The notes: generated by a model not told the origin, from the letters alone. 64,000 nucleotides of DNA from an uncultured Dehalococcoidia bacterium (GCA_958295525.1 OY282355.1:2448417-2512416), one strand, 5' to 3'. Positions 18,271-27,795 are shown, counted from the stretch's first letter. A program made the numbers and translations.

Positions 18271-19214
18271 CCCTGCGCGGCGCGCATTTCCTCAACGTAG
18301 TCGGCGAAGGCTTCCGCGATGGAGTATTCCGGCGCCCAGTCCAAGAGCGCGCGCGCGCGGGATATGTCCAGCGGCGTCGTGGGTCCCGGCAGCGGCCCTT
18401 CGGCGGGCGCGATCGTCACGTCGAGGTTCGGCAGCGCCGAGCGCACGGCGTCCGCGAGTTCCTCGAACGACGTGATGTAGCCGTTGCCGCCGTTGAACGC
18501 CGCCGCGCCGGAGACGGGAACGGTCGCGGCGCGCCGCACGAGCCTGCCCAAGTCTTTCGCGTAGACGTACTCGAAGGCGCGGGCGCGAATCGCCGGAACG
18601 ACGAGCGGCTCGCCGGAGAATCCGGCCTCGACGAGGCTGTGGACGGTCATTCCGCCCCCGGAGCCGCCACGGAAGTGCCCGTAGCCGAACACGTTGGACG
18701 GACGGACAAAGACGAGTTCGAAGCCGTAGTAGGCCGCGTAGGCTTCCGCGATGTGCTCGTTGGCGACTTTGGACGCGGAGTAGGGCACGCCCTCGCCCGC
18801 TCGCGGGTAATCCTCCGTGATGGCGGACGCGGCCTCGCCTCGCCGGTCGTACACGCCGTAGGTGCTGACGTGAACGAAACGCTTGACGCCCGTCAGCCGC
18901 GCGGCCTCGAGCGTGTTGATCGTCCCTTGCACGTTGATCTGCATGCCCGTGTAGACGGGGCTTTGGACGCTGTTGCCGATGAGTCCGGCGGTGTGGACGA
19001 CGACCTCCGGGGTATGCCGCTGCATCGCGGCCACGAGCGCGGGCAAGTCGCGCAAGTCGCCCTGAACGGCGTCGTAGGGCGCCCCGCCGAGTTTGACGCT
19101 CAGGAAGTCCGCGTCGGGCCGCGCGTCGAAAAAGACGGCGCGGTCTCCCTCCGCGATGGCCTCCCTGGCGTAAGCCGCGCCGACGAGTCCCGCTCCGGTG
19201 ATGAGGCTGGTCAT
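18267..19214 (-). CDS. NAD-dependent epimerase/dehydratase, copy A
   Basis: 315-residue extended SDR. NAD loop ITGAGLVGAAYAREA (GxGxxG), catalytic Ser in VHVSTYGVYD, and YSASK for Tyr/Lys, so the active site is complete. It probably epimerises or dehydrates a nucleotide-sugar. It is about 90% identical to the gene immediately upstream (19374-20321) with the same length, so it is a tandem duplicate. AAGGAG lies before the ATG. It is translationally coupled to gpsA. Confidence 0.9.
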   Translation of the reverse strand: MTSLITGAGLVGAAYAREAIAEGDRAVFFDARPDADFLSVKLGGAPYDAVQGDLRDLPALVAAMQRHTPEVVVHTAGLIGNSVQSPVYTGMQINVQGTINTLEAARLTGVKRFVHVSTYGVYDRRGEAASAITEDYPRAGEGVPYSASKVANEHIAEAYAAYYGFELVFVRPSNVFGYGHFRGGSGGGMTVHSLVEAGFSGEPLVVPAIRARAFEYVYAKDLGRLVRRAATVPVSGAAAFNGGNGYITSFEELADAVRSALPNLDVTIAPAEGPLPGPTTPLDISRARALLDWAPEYSIAEAFADYVEEMRAAQG

Positions 19215-19373
19215 TTCGTGCTCCTTCCTAGTCGCTGTAATCTATCGTCCTGACCTCGCATAACCTAACCGCCTCGCCCCCGCAGGCGGAATCCATCCCC
19301 CGCGCCCCGGCGTTCCGCGAAGGCGGGAACCTCGCCCTACTGTCCGCCGCCTGACCGCGCAAGCGCTCGCTTC

Positions 19374-20321
19374 TCATCCCTGCGCGGCGCGCATTTCCTC
19401 GGCGTAGTCGGCGAAGGCTTCCGCGATGGAGCGCTCCGGCGCCCAGCCCAACAGCGCTTTCGCGCGAGTGATGTCCAGCGGCGCCTCGGGCTCCGGCGGC
19501 GGCCCTTCGGCGGGGGCGATCGTCACGTTGAGGTTCGGCAGCGCCGAGCGCGCGGCGTCCGCGAGTTCCTCGAACGGCGTGACGTAGCCGTTGCCGCCGT
19601 TGAACGCCGCCGCGCCGGAGACGGGAACGGCCGCGGCGCGCCGCACGAGCCTGCCCAGGTCTTTCGCGTAGAGGTGCTCGAAGGCGCGGGCGCGAATCGC
19701 CGGAACGACGAGCGGCTCGCCGGAGAGTCCGGCCTCGACAAGGCTGTGGACGGTCATGCCGCCCCTTGAGCCGCCCCGGAAATGCCCGTAGCCGAACACG
19801 TTGGACGGGCGGACAAGGACGAGTTCGAAGCCGTAGTAGGCCGCGTAGGCTTCCGCGATGTGCTCGTTGGCGACTTTGGACGCCAGGTAGGGCGAGCCCC
19901 CGCCCGCCCGCGGACAGTCCTCCGTGATGGCGGACGCGGCATCGCCTCGCCGGTCGTACACGCCGTCAGTGCTGATATGGACGAAGCGCTTGACGCCCGT
20001 AAGCCGCGCGGCCTCGAGCGCGTTGATCGTCCCCTGCACATTGACCTGCATGCCCGTGTAGACGGGGCTTTGGACGCTGTTGCCGATGAGGCCGGCGGTG
20101 TGGATGACGACCTCCGGGGTATGCCGCTGCATCGCGTCCACGAGCGCGGGCAAGTCGCGCAAGTCGCCCTGAACGGCGTCGTAGGGCGCCCCGCCGAGTT
20201 TGGCGCGCAGGAAGTCCGCGTCGGGCCGCGCGTCGAAGAAGACGGCGCGGTCTCCCTCCGCGATGGCCTCCCTGGCGTAGGCCGCGCCGACGAGTCCCGC
20301 TCCGGTGATGAGGCTGGTCAT
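19374..20321 (-). CDS. NAD-dependent epimerase/dehydratase, copy B
   Basis: 315-residue paralogue of the adjacent copy A, with about 33 differences by eye, most in the last 60 residues. The active site is also complete (GAGLVG; HISTDGVYD; YLASK). Near the catalytic Ser, Tyr is replaced by Asp and the YxxxK environment changes from YSASK to YLASK, so substrate preference may have shifted. The ATG at 20321 matches copy A; eight more codons are open upstream but not conserved. Confidence 0.9.
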   Translation of the reverse strand: MTSLITGAGLVGAAYAREAIAEGDRAVFFDARPDADFLRAKLGGAPYDAVQGDLRDLPALVDAMQRHTPEVVIHTAGLIGNSVQSPVYTGMQVNVQGTINALEAARLTGVKRFVHISTDGVYDRRGDAASAITEDCPRAGGGSPYLASKVANEHIAEAYAAYYGFELVLVRPSNVFGYGHFRGGSRGGMTVHSLVEAGLSGEPLVVPAIRARAFEHLYAKDLGRLVRRAAAVPVSGAAAFNGGNGYVTPFEELADAARSALPNLNVTIAPAEGPPPEPEAPLDITRAKALLGWAPERSIAEAFADYAEEMRAAQG

Positions 20322-20362
20322 CTCGTGCTCTTTATGTCGCTGCAACCTGTCGGCTGCGCCCC

Positions 20363-20534
20363 GTCGTTCCCGCGAAGGCGGGAACCTCGCCCCCTATGAC
20401 GCGGCGCGCAGCGCATCGTCATTCCCGCGCAGGCGGAATCCATCCCTTGCGCCCCGTCGTTCCCGCGAAGGCGGGAATCTCGCCCCCCTTTAACGCGGCG
20501 CGCAGCGCATCGTCATTCCCGCGCAGGCGGAATC
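20363..20534. repeat. Four-unit palindromic repeat array, reverse orientation
   Basis: Units at about 20363-20388, 20417-20440, 20456-20480 and 20511-20534, reading GTCGTTCCCGCGAAGGCGGG or GTCATTCCCGCGCAGGCGG. The two unit types alternate with a 94-bp period, so a pair was duplicated. They occupy the 364-bp gap 20322-20685; the rest of the gap is the probable promoter of the downstream molybdenum hydroxylase gene (TATCCT near 20643). Confidence 0.88.
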
Positions 20535-20685
20535 TTACCTGAATTCCGCGCCGCCCATCGTTGCGAATCCGGCGAACCCGCGGCAGCCGCGCGCCACGCG
20601 AAGCAAGCGCCGCCCCCCCTCTGCCCCGCCCCGCCTCCGCCGTGCTATCCTCTGCATCCCAATCCCGCCCGCTTGGAGTCGCTGA

Positions 20686-22935
20686 ATGACCGCCCAACCC
20701 TCCGGACGCGCAATCGGCGCGCCCACCCCCCGCGTTGACGGCGTGGACAAGACCACCGGACGCGCCGCCTACACCGCCGACGTCCAACTCGACGGCGCCC
20801 TCTTCGGCAAGACGCTCCGCTCGCCGTACCCCCACGCCCGCATACGCTCCATTGACGCGACGGAAGCCGAGCGGCTGCCCGGCGTCCGCGCCGTCGTCAC
20901 CGGCGCCGACATCCGCCCCGGCGCGCGGCACGGACGCGCCGTCCTCGACGTCCCCGTCCTCGCGCAGGGCGTCGCCCGCTTCATCGGCGAGCAGGTCGCC
21001 GCCGTCGCCGCGGACGACGAGGAGACCGCCCAGCGCGCCCTCGACCTCATCGAGGTGGACTACGAGGAAATCCCCGCCGTCCTCTCGATGGACGAGGCGA
21101 AGGCGGAAGGCGCGCCCCTCGTCCACGAGGATATGCTGGAGATCAAAGGCTACCCGAAAGAGGTGGCGGAGCCGAGCAACGTCTACACCGTCTGGGAGTG
21201 GGCGAAGGGCGACGTGGACGCGGGAATGGCGGAGGCCGACGTCATCGTCGAGAACGTCTTCAGCACGCCGCGCCAGCATCAGGCGTATCTCGAGCCTCAC
21301 ACCTGCCTCGTGCTCGCGCATCCGTCGGGCAAAGTGGACGTGTGGGCGGGCAACAAGTCTCCGCATCCGGGCAAGCGCATGGTCGCGGCGGCCATCGGCG
21401 CGGACGCCGCCGACGTCGTGTTCAACCCGGTCACCATCGGCGGCGACTTCGGCGGCAAGGGCTCCGCGATGGCCATCCCCGCCGCATGGATGCTCTCGCG
21501 GCGCGCGGGCAGGCCCGTCAAAATCGTCTTCGACTACGCGGAAGACCTCGCGTCCGCCAACCCGCGCCACGCATCCCGCGTCACGATGCGGACGGGCGCG
21601 AAGCGCGACGGAACCATCGTCGCCCACGAGGCGCTCGTCGAGTACGACAGCGGCGCCTACGCCGGATTCAAGCCCGGCGGGCACCTCGGCGGCGCGAGCG
21701 CGGCGGCCGGCCCCTACCGCGCCCCCAACACGCGCATCGTCGAGCATCAGGTCTACACCAACAACGTCCCCTGCGGCTATATGCGCGGCCCCGGCGAGCC
21801 GCAGGCGATGTTCGCCGTCGAGTCCCAAATGGACTGCCTCGCCGCCGAACTGGGAATGAGCCCCGTGGAACTGCGCCGCAAAAACCTCGTCGTCGAGGGG
21901 CAGGAAGACTCGCTCGGCACGCTGTTCCAGCAAGTCCGCTCCATCGAGACGCTCGACGCCGCGCTCGACGCCGCCCGCTACGCCGAACCCCTGCCCTCCG
22001 GCGGGCGCGTCGCCTACGGCAGAGGCGTCGCCATCGGCGAGCGCGTGCAGGCCGGCGGCGAAACTCACGCCGGCGTGACGCTCCATCCCGACGGCTCCGT
22101 CGTCGTCAATACGTCCGTCTTCGAGCAGGGCACCGGCTCCTACACCGTGATGCAGCAGATCGTCGCCGACGAACTCCGCTTGCCCGTGGAGCAGGTCAGC
22201 GTCGCCGTTTGGGACACCGCGAGCGCGTCGTTCGACTCAGGCATCGGCGGCGCGCGCGTGACCCGGATGGCGAGCGCGGCGGTATGGGACGCGGCGCAGG
22301 CCGCGAAAGCCGAACTCTTCAAACTCGCCGCCGACTTGCTCGGCTGGCCCGAGGACGGGCTGGAAGTGAACGGCGAGGCGCTCCGCCGGACGGACACCGG
22401 CGAGTCCGTCGCCTGGGCCTCTCTCGCCGAGCGCGTCGGCGCGCCCATCGCCGGATTCGGCGACGTGCAGGACACCGCCCGCAACCCCTACACGGCCTTC
22501 ACCGCGCAAGTCGCCGAAGTCGCCGTCGACCGCGAGACCGGCCAGGTGAAACTCCTCACGATGACCACCGCCCACGACACCGGCAAGATACTCAACCCCA
22601 TCGGCCATCAGGGGCAGATCAACGGCGGCCTCGTGCAAGGCATCGGCTTCGGCCTGCAGGAGGAACTCGCCGTCGAGGACGGGCGCGTCACCACCGCGTC
22701 GTTCGCCGACTACAAAATCCCGACGATGGCCGACCTGCCGGAGTTGCGGACGGCGATTCTGGACGAGGAGGAGGGCGGCGGATGGGGCCCCTACCGGATC
22801 AAGGGCATCGGCGAGCAGTCCAACTCGCAGACCGCCCCCGCCATAGCGAACGCCGTCGCCGACGCCGTGGGCGTCCGCGTCCGCGACCTCCCCGTAACCG
22901 CGGAGAAGGTCCACCGCGCCCTCCGCGAATCGTAG
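20686..22935 (+). CDS. Molybdopterin-binding subunit, xanthine dehydrogenase/aldehyde oxidase family
   Basis: 749 residues, the large subunit of a molybdenum hydroxylase. The N-terminal hammerhead domain (VDGVDKTTGRAAYTADVQL, SPYPHARI) is followed by Mo-pterin domains with NPVTIGGDFGGKGSA, MRGPGEPQAMFAVE and IGGARVTRMASAAV, and the active-site Glu in IKGIGEQSNSQTAPAIANA. It hydroxylates an aldehyde, N-heterocycle or CO-like substrate, unknown here. No FAD or 2Fe-2S subunit genes lie beside it: upstream are repeats and downstream is trpA on the other strand. TTGGAG sits before the ATG. Confidence 0.92.
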   Translation: MTAQPSGRAIGAPTPRVDGVDKTTGRAAYTADVQLDGALFGKTLRSPYPHARIRSIDATEAERLPGVRAVVTGADIRPGARHGRAVLDVPVLAQGVARFIGEQVAAVAADDEETAQRALDLIEVDYEEIPAVLSMDEAKAEGAPLVHEDMLEIKGYPKEVAEPSNVYTVWEWAKGDVDAGMAEADVIVENVFSTPRQHQAYLEPHTCLVLAHPSGKVDVWAGNKSPHPGKRMVAAAIGADAADVVFNPVTIGGDFGGKGSAMAIPAAWMLSRRAGRPVKIVFDYAEDLASANPRHASRVTMRTGAKRDGTIVAHEALVEYDSGAYAGFKPGGHLGGASAAAGPYRAPNTRIVEHQVYTNNVPCGYMRGPGEPQAMFAVESQMDCLAAELGMSPVELRRKNLVVEGQEDSLGTLFQQVRSIETLDAALDAARYAEPLPSGGRVAYGRGVAIGERVQAGGETHAGVTLHPDGSVVVNTSVFEQGTGSYTVMQQIVADELRLPVEQVSVAVWDTASASFDSGIGGARVTRMASAAVWDAAQAAKAELFKLAADLLGWPEDGLEVNGEALRRTDTGESVAWASLAERVGAPIAGFGDVQDTARNPYTAFTAQVAEVAVDRETGQVKLLTMTTAHDTGKILNPIGHQGQINGGLVQGIGFGLQEELAVEDGRVTTASFADYKIPTMADLPELRTAILDEEEGGGWGPYRIKGIGEQSNSQTAPAIANAVADAVGVRVRDLPVTAEKVHRALRES

Positions 22936-22966
22936 GCCCGGGGCGCGGCGCCTTGCCAATTCGCGC

Positions 22967-23764
22967 CTATCTGAACGGGCGCGCCAACCCGCCGATGAAC
23001 GCCGCCGCGCGCGATGCGGCCTCTCCGGGCGGCGCTGATCCGATCGCCTCGATGAGCGCGCTGCCGACCGCGGCCGCGTCGGCGACCGCTCCCACGCGCT
23101 CGACGTGCAACCGCTCCGAGACGCCGAATCCGACCGCCACGGGCAAACTCGTATGCCGCCGCACGCGCTCGACGAAGCCGGGCAAGTCGTCCGGCAGGTT
23201 GTTCCGCGAGCCAGTCACCCCCGTGACGCTGACGCAGTAGACGAATCCGCTGGACGCGGCGCAGCCGAGCGCGACGCGCTCGTCCGTGCTCGTCGGCGCG
23301 AGCATGCTCACGAGGCCCAGTCCGCGCTGTTGGAGCGCGTCCCGCAATTCTCCCGCCTCGTCGGGCGGAAGGTCGGGGACGAGGAGCGCGTCCACGCCCG
23401 CGTCGGCGCAATCGGCGGCGTAAGCGGCGGGGCCGTACTGCAGAATCGGGTTGTAGTAGCCCATAAAGATGAGCGGAACGCCAACGCCGGCCTGCCTGAG
23501 GGAGCGCGCCGCGTCGAGGCAGCCCCGTATGCTCATTCCGCCTTGCAACGCGCGATGGCTGGCCGCCTGTATCGTCGGGCCGTCCGCGAGCGGGTCGCTG
23601 TAAGGAACGCCAAGTTCGATGACGTCCGCCCCCGCGCGCTCAATGGCGGGAACGATGGCGAGTGTGTCCTCGAGCGTCGGAAAGCCGACGGTCACGTAAG
23701 GAATGACGGCGGTGCGCCGTTCCCGCCGGGCGGCGTCCAAAGCATTTTCGAGCCGGTCGAGCAT
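22967..23764 (-). CDS. trpA: Tryptophan synthase alpha chain
   Basis: 265-residue TIM barrel that cleaves indole-3-glycerol phosphate and channels indole to TrpB. Catalytic Glu and Asp lie in ADVIELGVPYSDPLADGP; VPLIFMGYYNPILQYG, GLVSMLAPTSTDERV and GFVYCVSVTGVTGSRNNLPD are typical loops. trpB is not adjacent, which is unusual for trpA. TATACT lies 8 nt before the ATG, so the mRNA is probably leaderless. Confidence 0.96.
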   Translation of the reverse strand: MLDRLENALDAARRERRTAVIPYVTVGFPTLEDTLAIVPAIERAGADVIELGVPYSDPLADGPTIQAASHRALQGGMSIRGCLDAARSLRQAGVGVPLIFMGYYNPILQYGPAAYAADCADAGVDALLVPDLPPDEAGELRDALQQRGLGLVSMLAPTSTDERVALGCAASSGFVYCVSVTGVTGSRNNLPDDLPGFVERVRRHTSLPVAVGFGVSERLHVERVGAVADAAAVGSALIEAIGSAPPGEAASRAAAFIGGLARPFR

Positions 23765-23772
23765 AGCAATCC

Positions 23773-23778
23773 AGTATA
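23773..23778 (-). promoter_or_regulatory. -10 box of trpA
   Basis: TATACT on the minus strand, 8 nt before the trpA ATG. This spacing leaves essentially no 5' UTR. Confidence 0.5.
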
Positions 23779-23897
23779 CCTATTGTTGCCCGCCTCCAGC
23801 GGAACCCGCGACGCCGATCAGTACGACCCCCCAGCCCTCACCCCAGCCGCTCCTTGCGCCGACTGGGGCGGGGGAGGAATGACTGGGGCGCCGACTG

Positions 23898-23921
23898 GAT
23901 TCCCGCCTTCGCGGGCAGGGC
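23898..23921 (+). repeat. Single degenerate palindromic repeat
   Basis: A unit with left arm ATTCCCGCC and right arm GCGGG, followed by CAGGG rather than the usual AATGACG. It lies in the 216-bp space between trpA and the Pro/Thr lipoprotein; nothing else was recognised there. Confidence 0.7.
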
Positions 23922-23980
23922 GTGGCGCGTGGGACGCTTTGGAGACGTGGCGCGTTGCGGGGGGCGTTCCTTCCGTTCGT

Positions 23981-24697
23981 CTACTGGAGGAGGCCGTTGT
24001 GCGGCTCGTTGAGGCAGAGGCGCGCCCGGTAGCGCTCCCGCCACAGGGGGAAGTCCCTCATCACCGATGCGAATCTGTCGTTTGTCGCCCACGCGAAGCC
24101 AACATCGCGGCCGTCGGAGCACTCTACGAAGATGTGCCACTGCAGATTGGTCCGTCCGCCTGTGCTGGTCTGTCCATCGAATCTGGGCTGTCCGTCCAGG
24201 CCGATCAGTCCGTCGCTGATATAGGCGTACAGACGGCTGCCGGACTGCTCCAGCCTGTAGCGGCGCTGCCCTGTGAACCTGAAGTCGAAGGGCCCGCCGT
24301 CGGCGGTGGTGGTCTCCCATACGGGGGTCGGCGTAAGCGTCGGCGTGGGGCTAGGCGTAGAGGTAGGAGTCGCCGTCGCCGTAGGGGTAGGGGTGTTCGT
24401 AGGCGTGGGAGTCGGCGTAGGCTCCGGCGTCCACGTGGGGGCGGGAGTAGGCGTAGGCGTCCAGGTAGGCATCGGCGTCCACGTGGGGACGGGCGTCCAG
24501 GTCGGCGGCGGGGTGGGCGTCGGCGCAGGAGTGGACGTCGGGACGGGTGTCGGCGACGGCGCAATGGTGGGAGTCGGCGCAGGCGTCGGCGCAACGTCGG
24601 GCGTAGGCGTAGGCGTACTGGTGGGCGTCGGCGTGGGGTTGGCCGAGCACGCCGCGAGCAGGACGGCCAGCGCCGCTGCGATGGCGATCACCTTCAT
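23981..24697 (-). CDS. Lipoprotein with Pro/Thr-rich linker and unknown C-terminal domain
   Basis: 238 residues. Signal peptide [17 protein letters not shown] with lipobox LAAC, then about 130 residues of [12 protein letters not shown] and WTPxPTWTP repeats (an extended, possibly glycosylated stalk), then a globular domain of about 105 residues ([26 protein letters not shown]...[17 protein letters not shown]) that I do not recognise. The ATG at 24697 has GGGAGGA upstream; the open frame extends 26 codons further but without signal-peptide character. Probably displayed on the outer face of the cytoplasmic membrane. Confidence 0.82.
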   Translation of the reverse strand: MKVIAIAAALAVLLAACSANPTPTPTSTPTPTPDVAPTPAPTPTIAPSPTPVPTSTPAPTPTPPPTWTPVPTWTPMPTWTPTPTPAPTWTPEPTPTPTPTNTPTPTATATPTSTPSPTPTLTPTPVWETTTADGGPFDFRFTGQRRYRLEQSGSRLYAYISDGLIGLDGQPRFDGQTSTGGRTNLQWHIFVECSDGRDVGFAWATNDRFASVMRDFPLWRERYRARLCLNEPHNGLLQ

Positions 24698-24785
24698 CTC
24701 GTTCCTCCCCTTGTCCTGCGTCTCATTTGGAGCGGCGACGGGGCAGAACGGAGTTAGGATACCGCATCCGAACAATCGGCGCGGG

Positions 24786-25144
24786 GGTCCCGCCTAACGC
24801 GGGAACGACGGCAGAGGGGGCGAGATTCCCGCCTACGCGGGAATGACGGCAAGGGGGCGCGATTCCCGCCTACGCGGGAACGACGGCAAGGGGGCGAGGT
24901 TCCCGCCTTCGCGGGAACGACGGCAAGGGGGCGAGGTTCCCGCCTTCGCGGGAACGACGAGACAGGGGCGCGAGGCTCCCGCCTACGCGGGAATGACGGG
25001 CAAGGGGGCGAGATTCCCGCCTACGCGGGAAGGGGCAATGGGGCGAGGTTCTCGCCTACGCGGGAACGACGGGATAGGGGCGCGATTCCCGCCTACGCGG
25101 GAATGACGAGACAGGGCGCGATTCCCGCCTACGCGGGAATGACG
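24786..25144 (+). repeat. Ten-unit array of palindromic repeats
   Basis: Ten plus-orientation units of about 25 bp, core TTCCCGCCTACGCGGGAA, mostly followed by TGACG or CGACG, separated by short purine-rich spacers (e.g. GGCAAGGGGGCGA) at a period of about 35-40 bp. Units vary in loop (CTA or CTT) and one has lost its right flank. It fills the 522-bp space between the Pro/Thr lipoprotein and the alcohol dehydrogenase. An open frame across it (24843-25106) is only the translated repeat, not a gene. Confidence 0.93.
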
Positions 25145-25219
25145 AGACAGGGACGCGCTACTCGAAGGCGGCCATACGGTAGGCCAGGCTGCGGGCGCGA
25201 CGCAGTGAGCATCCGCCGG

Positions 25220-26320
25220 CTACTCCATCTCGATGACGGCGCGGCCTACGATTTCCCCGGCGGCGAGCGCGGCGTAGGCGTCGTTCACTTCGTCGAGCGC
25301 GTAGCGGCGCGTGATCGGCGCGCTCACGTCCACCGCGCCCCGCCGCGCGAGTTCGATGACCTCCGGCATATCGCTCCGCGCCTTCGCGCCGTAGGAGCCG
25401 ACGACCGTGACGCCGCGCCGCACGAACCGCGTAATCTCCAGCGGAACCTCGACGCCCGCCGCCGCGATGCCGATCAGCACGACCTTCCCGCCGTCGCGGA
25501 CGGACTCGAACGCCTGCCGCGCGGTGACGGGCGAGCCCAGCGCCTCCACCGCGACGTCGACGCCGCGCCCGCCGGTCAGTTCGCGCACGCGGGCGGGAGC
25601 GTCCTCCTCCGCGCCGTTCACGACGGCCGTCGCCCCCATCTCCAGCGCTTTCTCCAATTTGTCGCCGCGTATGTCCACGGCGATGACGGGAGACGCGCCG
25701 AACGCCCGCGCCATTTGCAGAACTTGCGTGCCAACGCCGCCGACCGCGAACACCGCGACGCTCTGCCCTGGGCGGACGTCCGCCTGATTCCGCACTGCGC
25801 CGTAGGCCGTGAAGATCGAGCAGCCGATGATCGCCGCGTCGTTGAGCGGAACGCTTTCGGGGAGCGGGAACACGGACGTCGCGGGCGTGACGGCGTACTC
25901 GGCCAGCCCGCCCATGCTGTACATCGCAACCGGCTCGCCGTTCGGCCTGTAGAGGCGCGTGGATCCGTCGTAGAGTTGCCCCTTGAGGCGGTTGTACGCG
26001 AAGAACGTCTCGCAGAGGTCTTCGCGCCCGCGAACGCAGTAGCCGCACGCGCCGCAGGGCATAATGAACGAGCAGGCCACGCGGTCGCCGGGCGCGGCGC
26101 CGTCAACGTTCGGGCCGACCGCGTCCACGACGCCGGAGACCTCGTGCCCGAGCACGGCGGGCGTGGGGAAGGCCACCTCGCCCTTCAGCACGTGCAGATC
26201 GGTATGGCACACGCCGCACGCCGCGACTTTCAGGCGAATCTCGCCCCTGCCGGGCTCCGGCAGCGCCAGTTCGTCCACGGACATCGGCTGCCCGGGCTGG
26301 GAGAAGACCGCCGCGCGCAT
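25220..26320 (-). CDS. Zinc-dependent alcohol dehydrogenase (MDR family)
   Basis: 366 residues. Catalytic zinc ligands lie in CGVCHTDLHV and GHEVSG; the structural zinc loop CGACGYCVRGREDLC has its cysteines; the NAD loop is VFAVGGVGTQVLQMA. It oxidises an alcohol or reduces an aldehyde, substrate unknown. It lies 2 nt behind the methylmalonate-semialdehyde dehydrogenase gene, so the two likely act in one pathway (alcohol to aldehyde to acyl-CoA). I chose ATG 26320, with CAGGTGG upstream, over an upstream GTG at 26332 that would overlap the preceding gene. Confidence 0.9.
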   Translation of the reverse strand: MRAAVFSQPGQPMSVDELALPEPGRGEIRLKVAACGVCHTDLHVLKGEVAFPTPAVLGHEVSGVVDAVGPNVDGAAPGDRVACSFIMPCGACGYCVRGREDLCETFFAYNRLKGQLYDGSTRLYRPNGEPVAMYSMGGLAEYAVTPATSVFPLPESVPLNDAAIIGCSIFTAYGAVRNQADVRPGQSVAVFAVGGVGTQVLQMARAFGASPVIAVDIRGDKLEKALEMGATAVVNGAEEDAPARVRELTGGRGVDVAVEALGSPVTARQAFESVRDGGKVVLIGIAAAGVEVPLEITRFVRRGVTVVGSYGAKARSDMPEVIELARRGAVDVSAPITRRYALDEVNDAYAALAAGEIVGRAVIEME

Positions 26321-26322
26321 CG

Positions 26323-27795
26323 TTACGACCACCTGCTGATCACGACCTTGCGGTCGGTGAAGAAGTCAACCACCTCGCGCCCCTGCGCGTGCACGGCGCC
26401 GAAGAATGAGTCTTTCATTCCGCCGAAGGGGAAGAACGCCATCGGCGCGGCGACTCCGACGTTGACGCCGATGTTGCCCGCAGTGACGCGCCGCTTGAAC
26501 TCCCGCGCCGCGCCTCCGCCGGACGTAAAGATGCTCGCCGCGTTGCCGAACGGCAGATCTTCGATGAGGTCAATCGCCTCGTCCAGCGAGTCCGCCCGCA
26601 TAATCGCGGCCACCGGCCCGAAAATCTCCTTCCGCGCTATCGCCATATCCGGCTCCGCGCCGTCGAACACGCACGGCCCCGCGAAGTAGCCCGCCAGTTC
26701 CTCCTCCCGCCGCGCCGAGCGCCGGTCGACGATCAGCCGCGCGCCTTCCTCGACGCCCTTGTCCACGTAGCCCAGCACGCGGTCGAGCGACGCCTGCGAA
26801 ATGACCGGCCCCATGCCGACGCTCTCGTCCAGCCCGTAGCCGAGTTTCAGGTTGCGCGCTCCTTCCGTGAGCCGGTCGCGCACGCCCTCGTAGGCGCTCC
26901 CCACCGCCACGACGACCGACCCCGCGAGGCAGCGCTGCCCCGCCGCTCCGAAGATGGAGCCCATCATATTGTCCACCGCCGCGTCCATCTGCGCGTCCGG
27001 CATCGCCACAAGGAAGTTCTTCGCGCCGCCTCCGCACTGGACGCGCTTCCCCTCCGCCGACGCTTTCGCGTAGACGTGGCGCGCGACGGGCGACGACCCG
27101 ACGAACGAGACGCCCCGCACGTCCGGGTGCTCCAGCAGCGCGTTCACCGCGTCTTTCGCGCCGTGCGCGACGTTCAGCACGCCCGGGGGAATGCCCGCCT
27201 CCAACGCCAGTTCCGCCATCCGCGTCAGGGACAGCGGCGTCTGCTCGGACGGCTTCACGACCACCGTGTTGCCGGTCGCAATCGCGTAGGGAATGAACCA
27301 GTTGGGCACCATCAGCGGGAAGTTGAACGGGCCGATGACGGCGAAGACGCCCAGCGGCTGGCGGACGGCCTCCGCGTCTATTCCGCTTGCGATGTTCTCG
27401 AGGCCGTAGCCCTGCATCAGCGTGGGGATGCCCGCCGCGACCTCCACGTTTTCGATGGCGCGCCGCGTCTCGCCCCGCGCGTCCTCTATGGTTTTGCCGT
27501 GCTCCTGCACGATGACGCGGGCGAATTCTTCGAAACGCTCCTCCATCAACGCCTTCAGCGTGAAGAGGCGTCGGGCGCGGAGCACGGGCGGCGTGTCGCG
27601 CCAAGCGGGGAACGCCGCTTTCGCCGCCGCGACCGCCGCGCCGACGTCGTCCGCCCCGGAGAGCGGAACCCGCGCGATGACGCCCGCCGTCGCCGGATTC
27701 TCGACATCGAGCCGGCCGCCGCCGGACGGCTCGACCCACTCGCCGTTGACCAAATTCCTCAGTTCGCCGTAGTTCGCCTTGACCTCGGGCAGCAC
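26323..27795 (-). CDS. mmsA: Methylmalonate-semialdehyde dehydrogenase (CoA-acylating) family
   Basis: 490-residue aldehyde dehydrogenase. FAVIGPFNFPLMVPNWFIPYAIATGN and VVKPSEQTPLS bind NAD; GQRCLAGSVVV carries the catalytic Cys; FAGPCVFDGAEPDMAIARKEIFGPV is typical of MmsA. MmsA enzymes convert methylmalonate or malonate semialdehyde to propionyl- or acetyl-CoA in valine, inositol or beta-alanine breakdown. A general acyl-CoA-forming role is inferred. Upstream gene of a two-gene unit with the alcohol dehydrogenase. Confidence 0.9.
   Translation of the reverse strand: MLPEVKANYGELRNLVNGEWVEPSGGGRLDVENPATAGVIARVPLSGADDVGAAVAAAKAAFPAWRDTPPVLRARRLFTLKALMEERFEEFARVIVQEHGKTIEDARGETRRAIENVEVAAGIPTLMQGYGLENIASGIDAEAVRQPLGVFAVIGPFNFPLMVPNWFIPYAIATGNTVVVKPSEQTPLSLTRMAELALEAGIPPGVLNVAHGAKDAVNALLEHPDVRGVSFVGSSPVARHVYAKASAEGKRVQCGGGAKNFLVAMPDAQMDAAVDNMMGSIFGAAGQRCLAGSVVVAVGSAYEGVRDRLTEGARNLKLGYGLDESVGMGPVISQASLDRVLGYVDKGVEEGARLIVDRRSARREEELAGYFAGPCVFDGAEPDMAIARKEIFGPVAAIMRADSLDEAIDLIEDLPFGNAASIFTSGGGAAREFKRRVTAGNIGVNVGVAAPMAFFPFGGMKDSFFGAVHAQGREVVDFFTDRKVVISRWS

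Noticed and set aside
24843..25106. 87-codon ORF in the repeat array
   Set aside because: Its translation is only repeated forms of the palindromic element.
24786..25144. Possible CRISPR array
   Set aside because: Units are palindromic, vary in sequence and spacing, and the spacers are similar to each other instead of unique; no cas genes are nearby.
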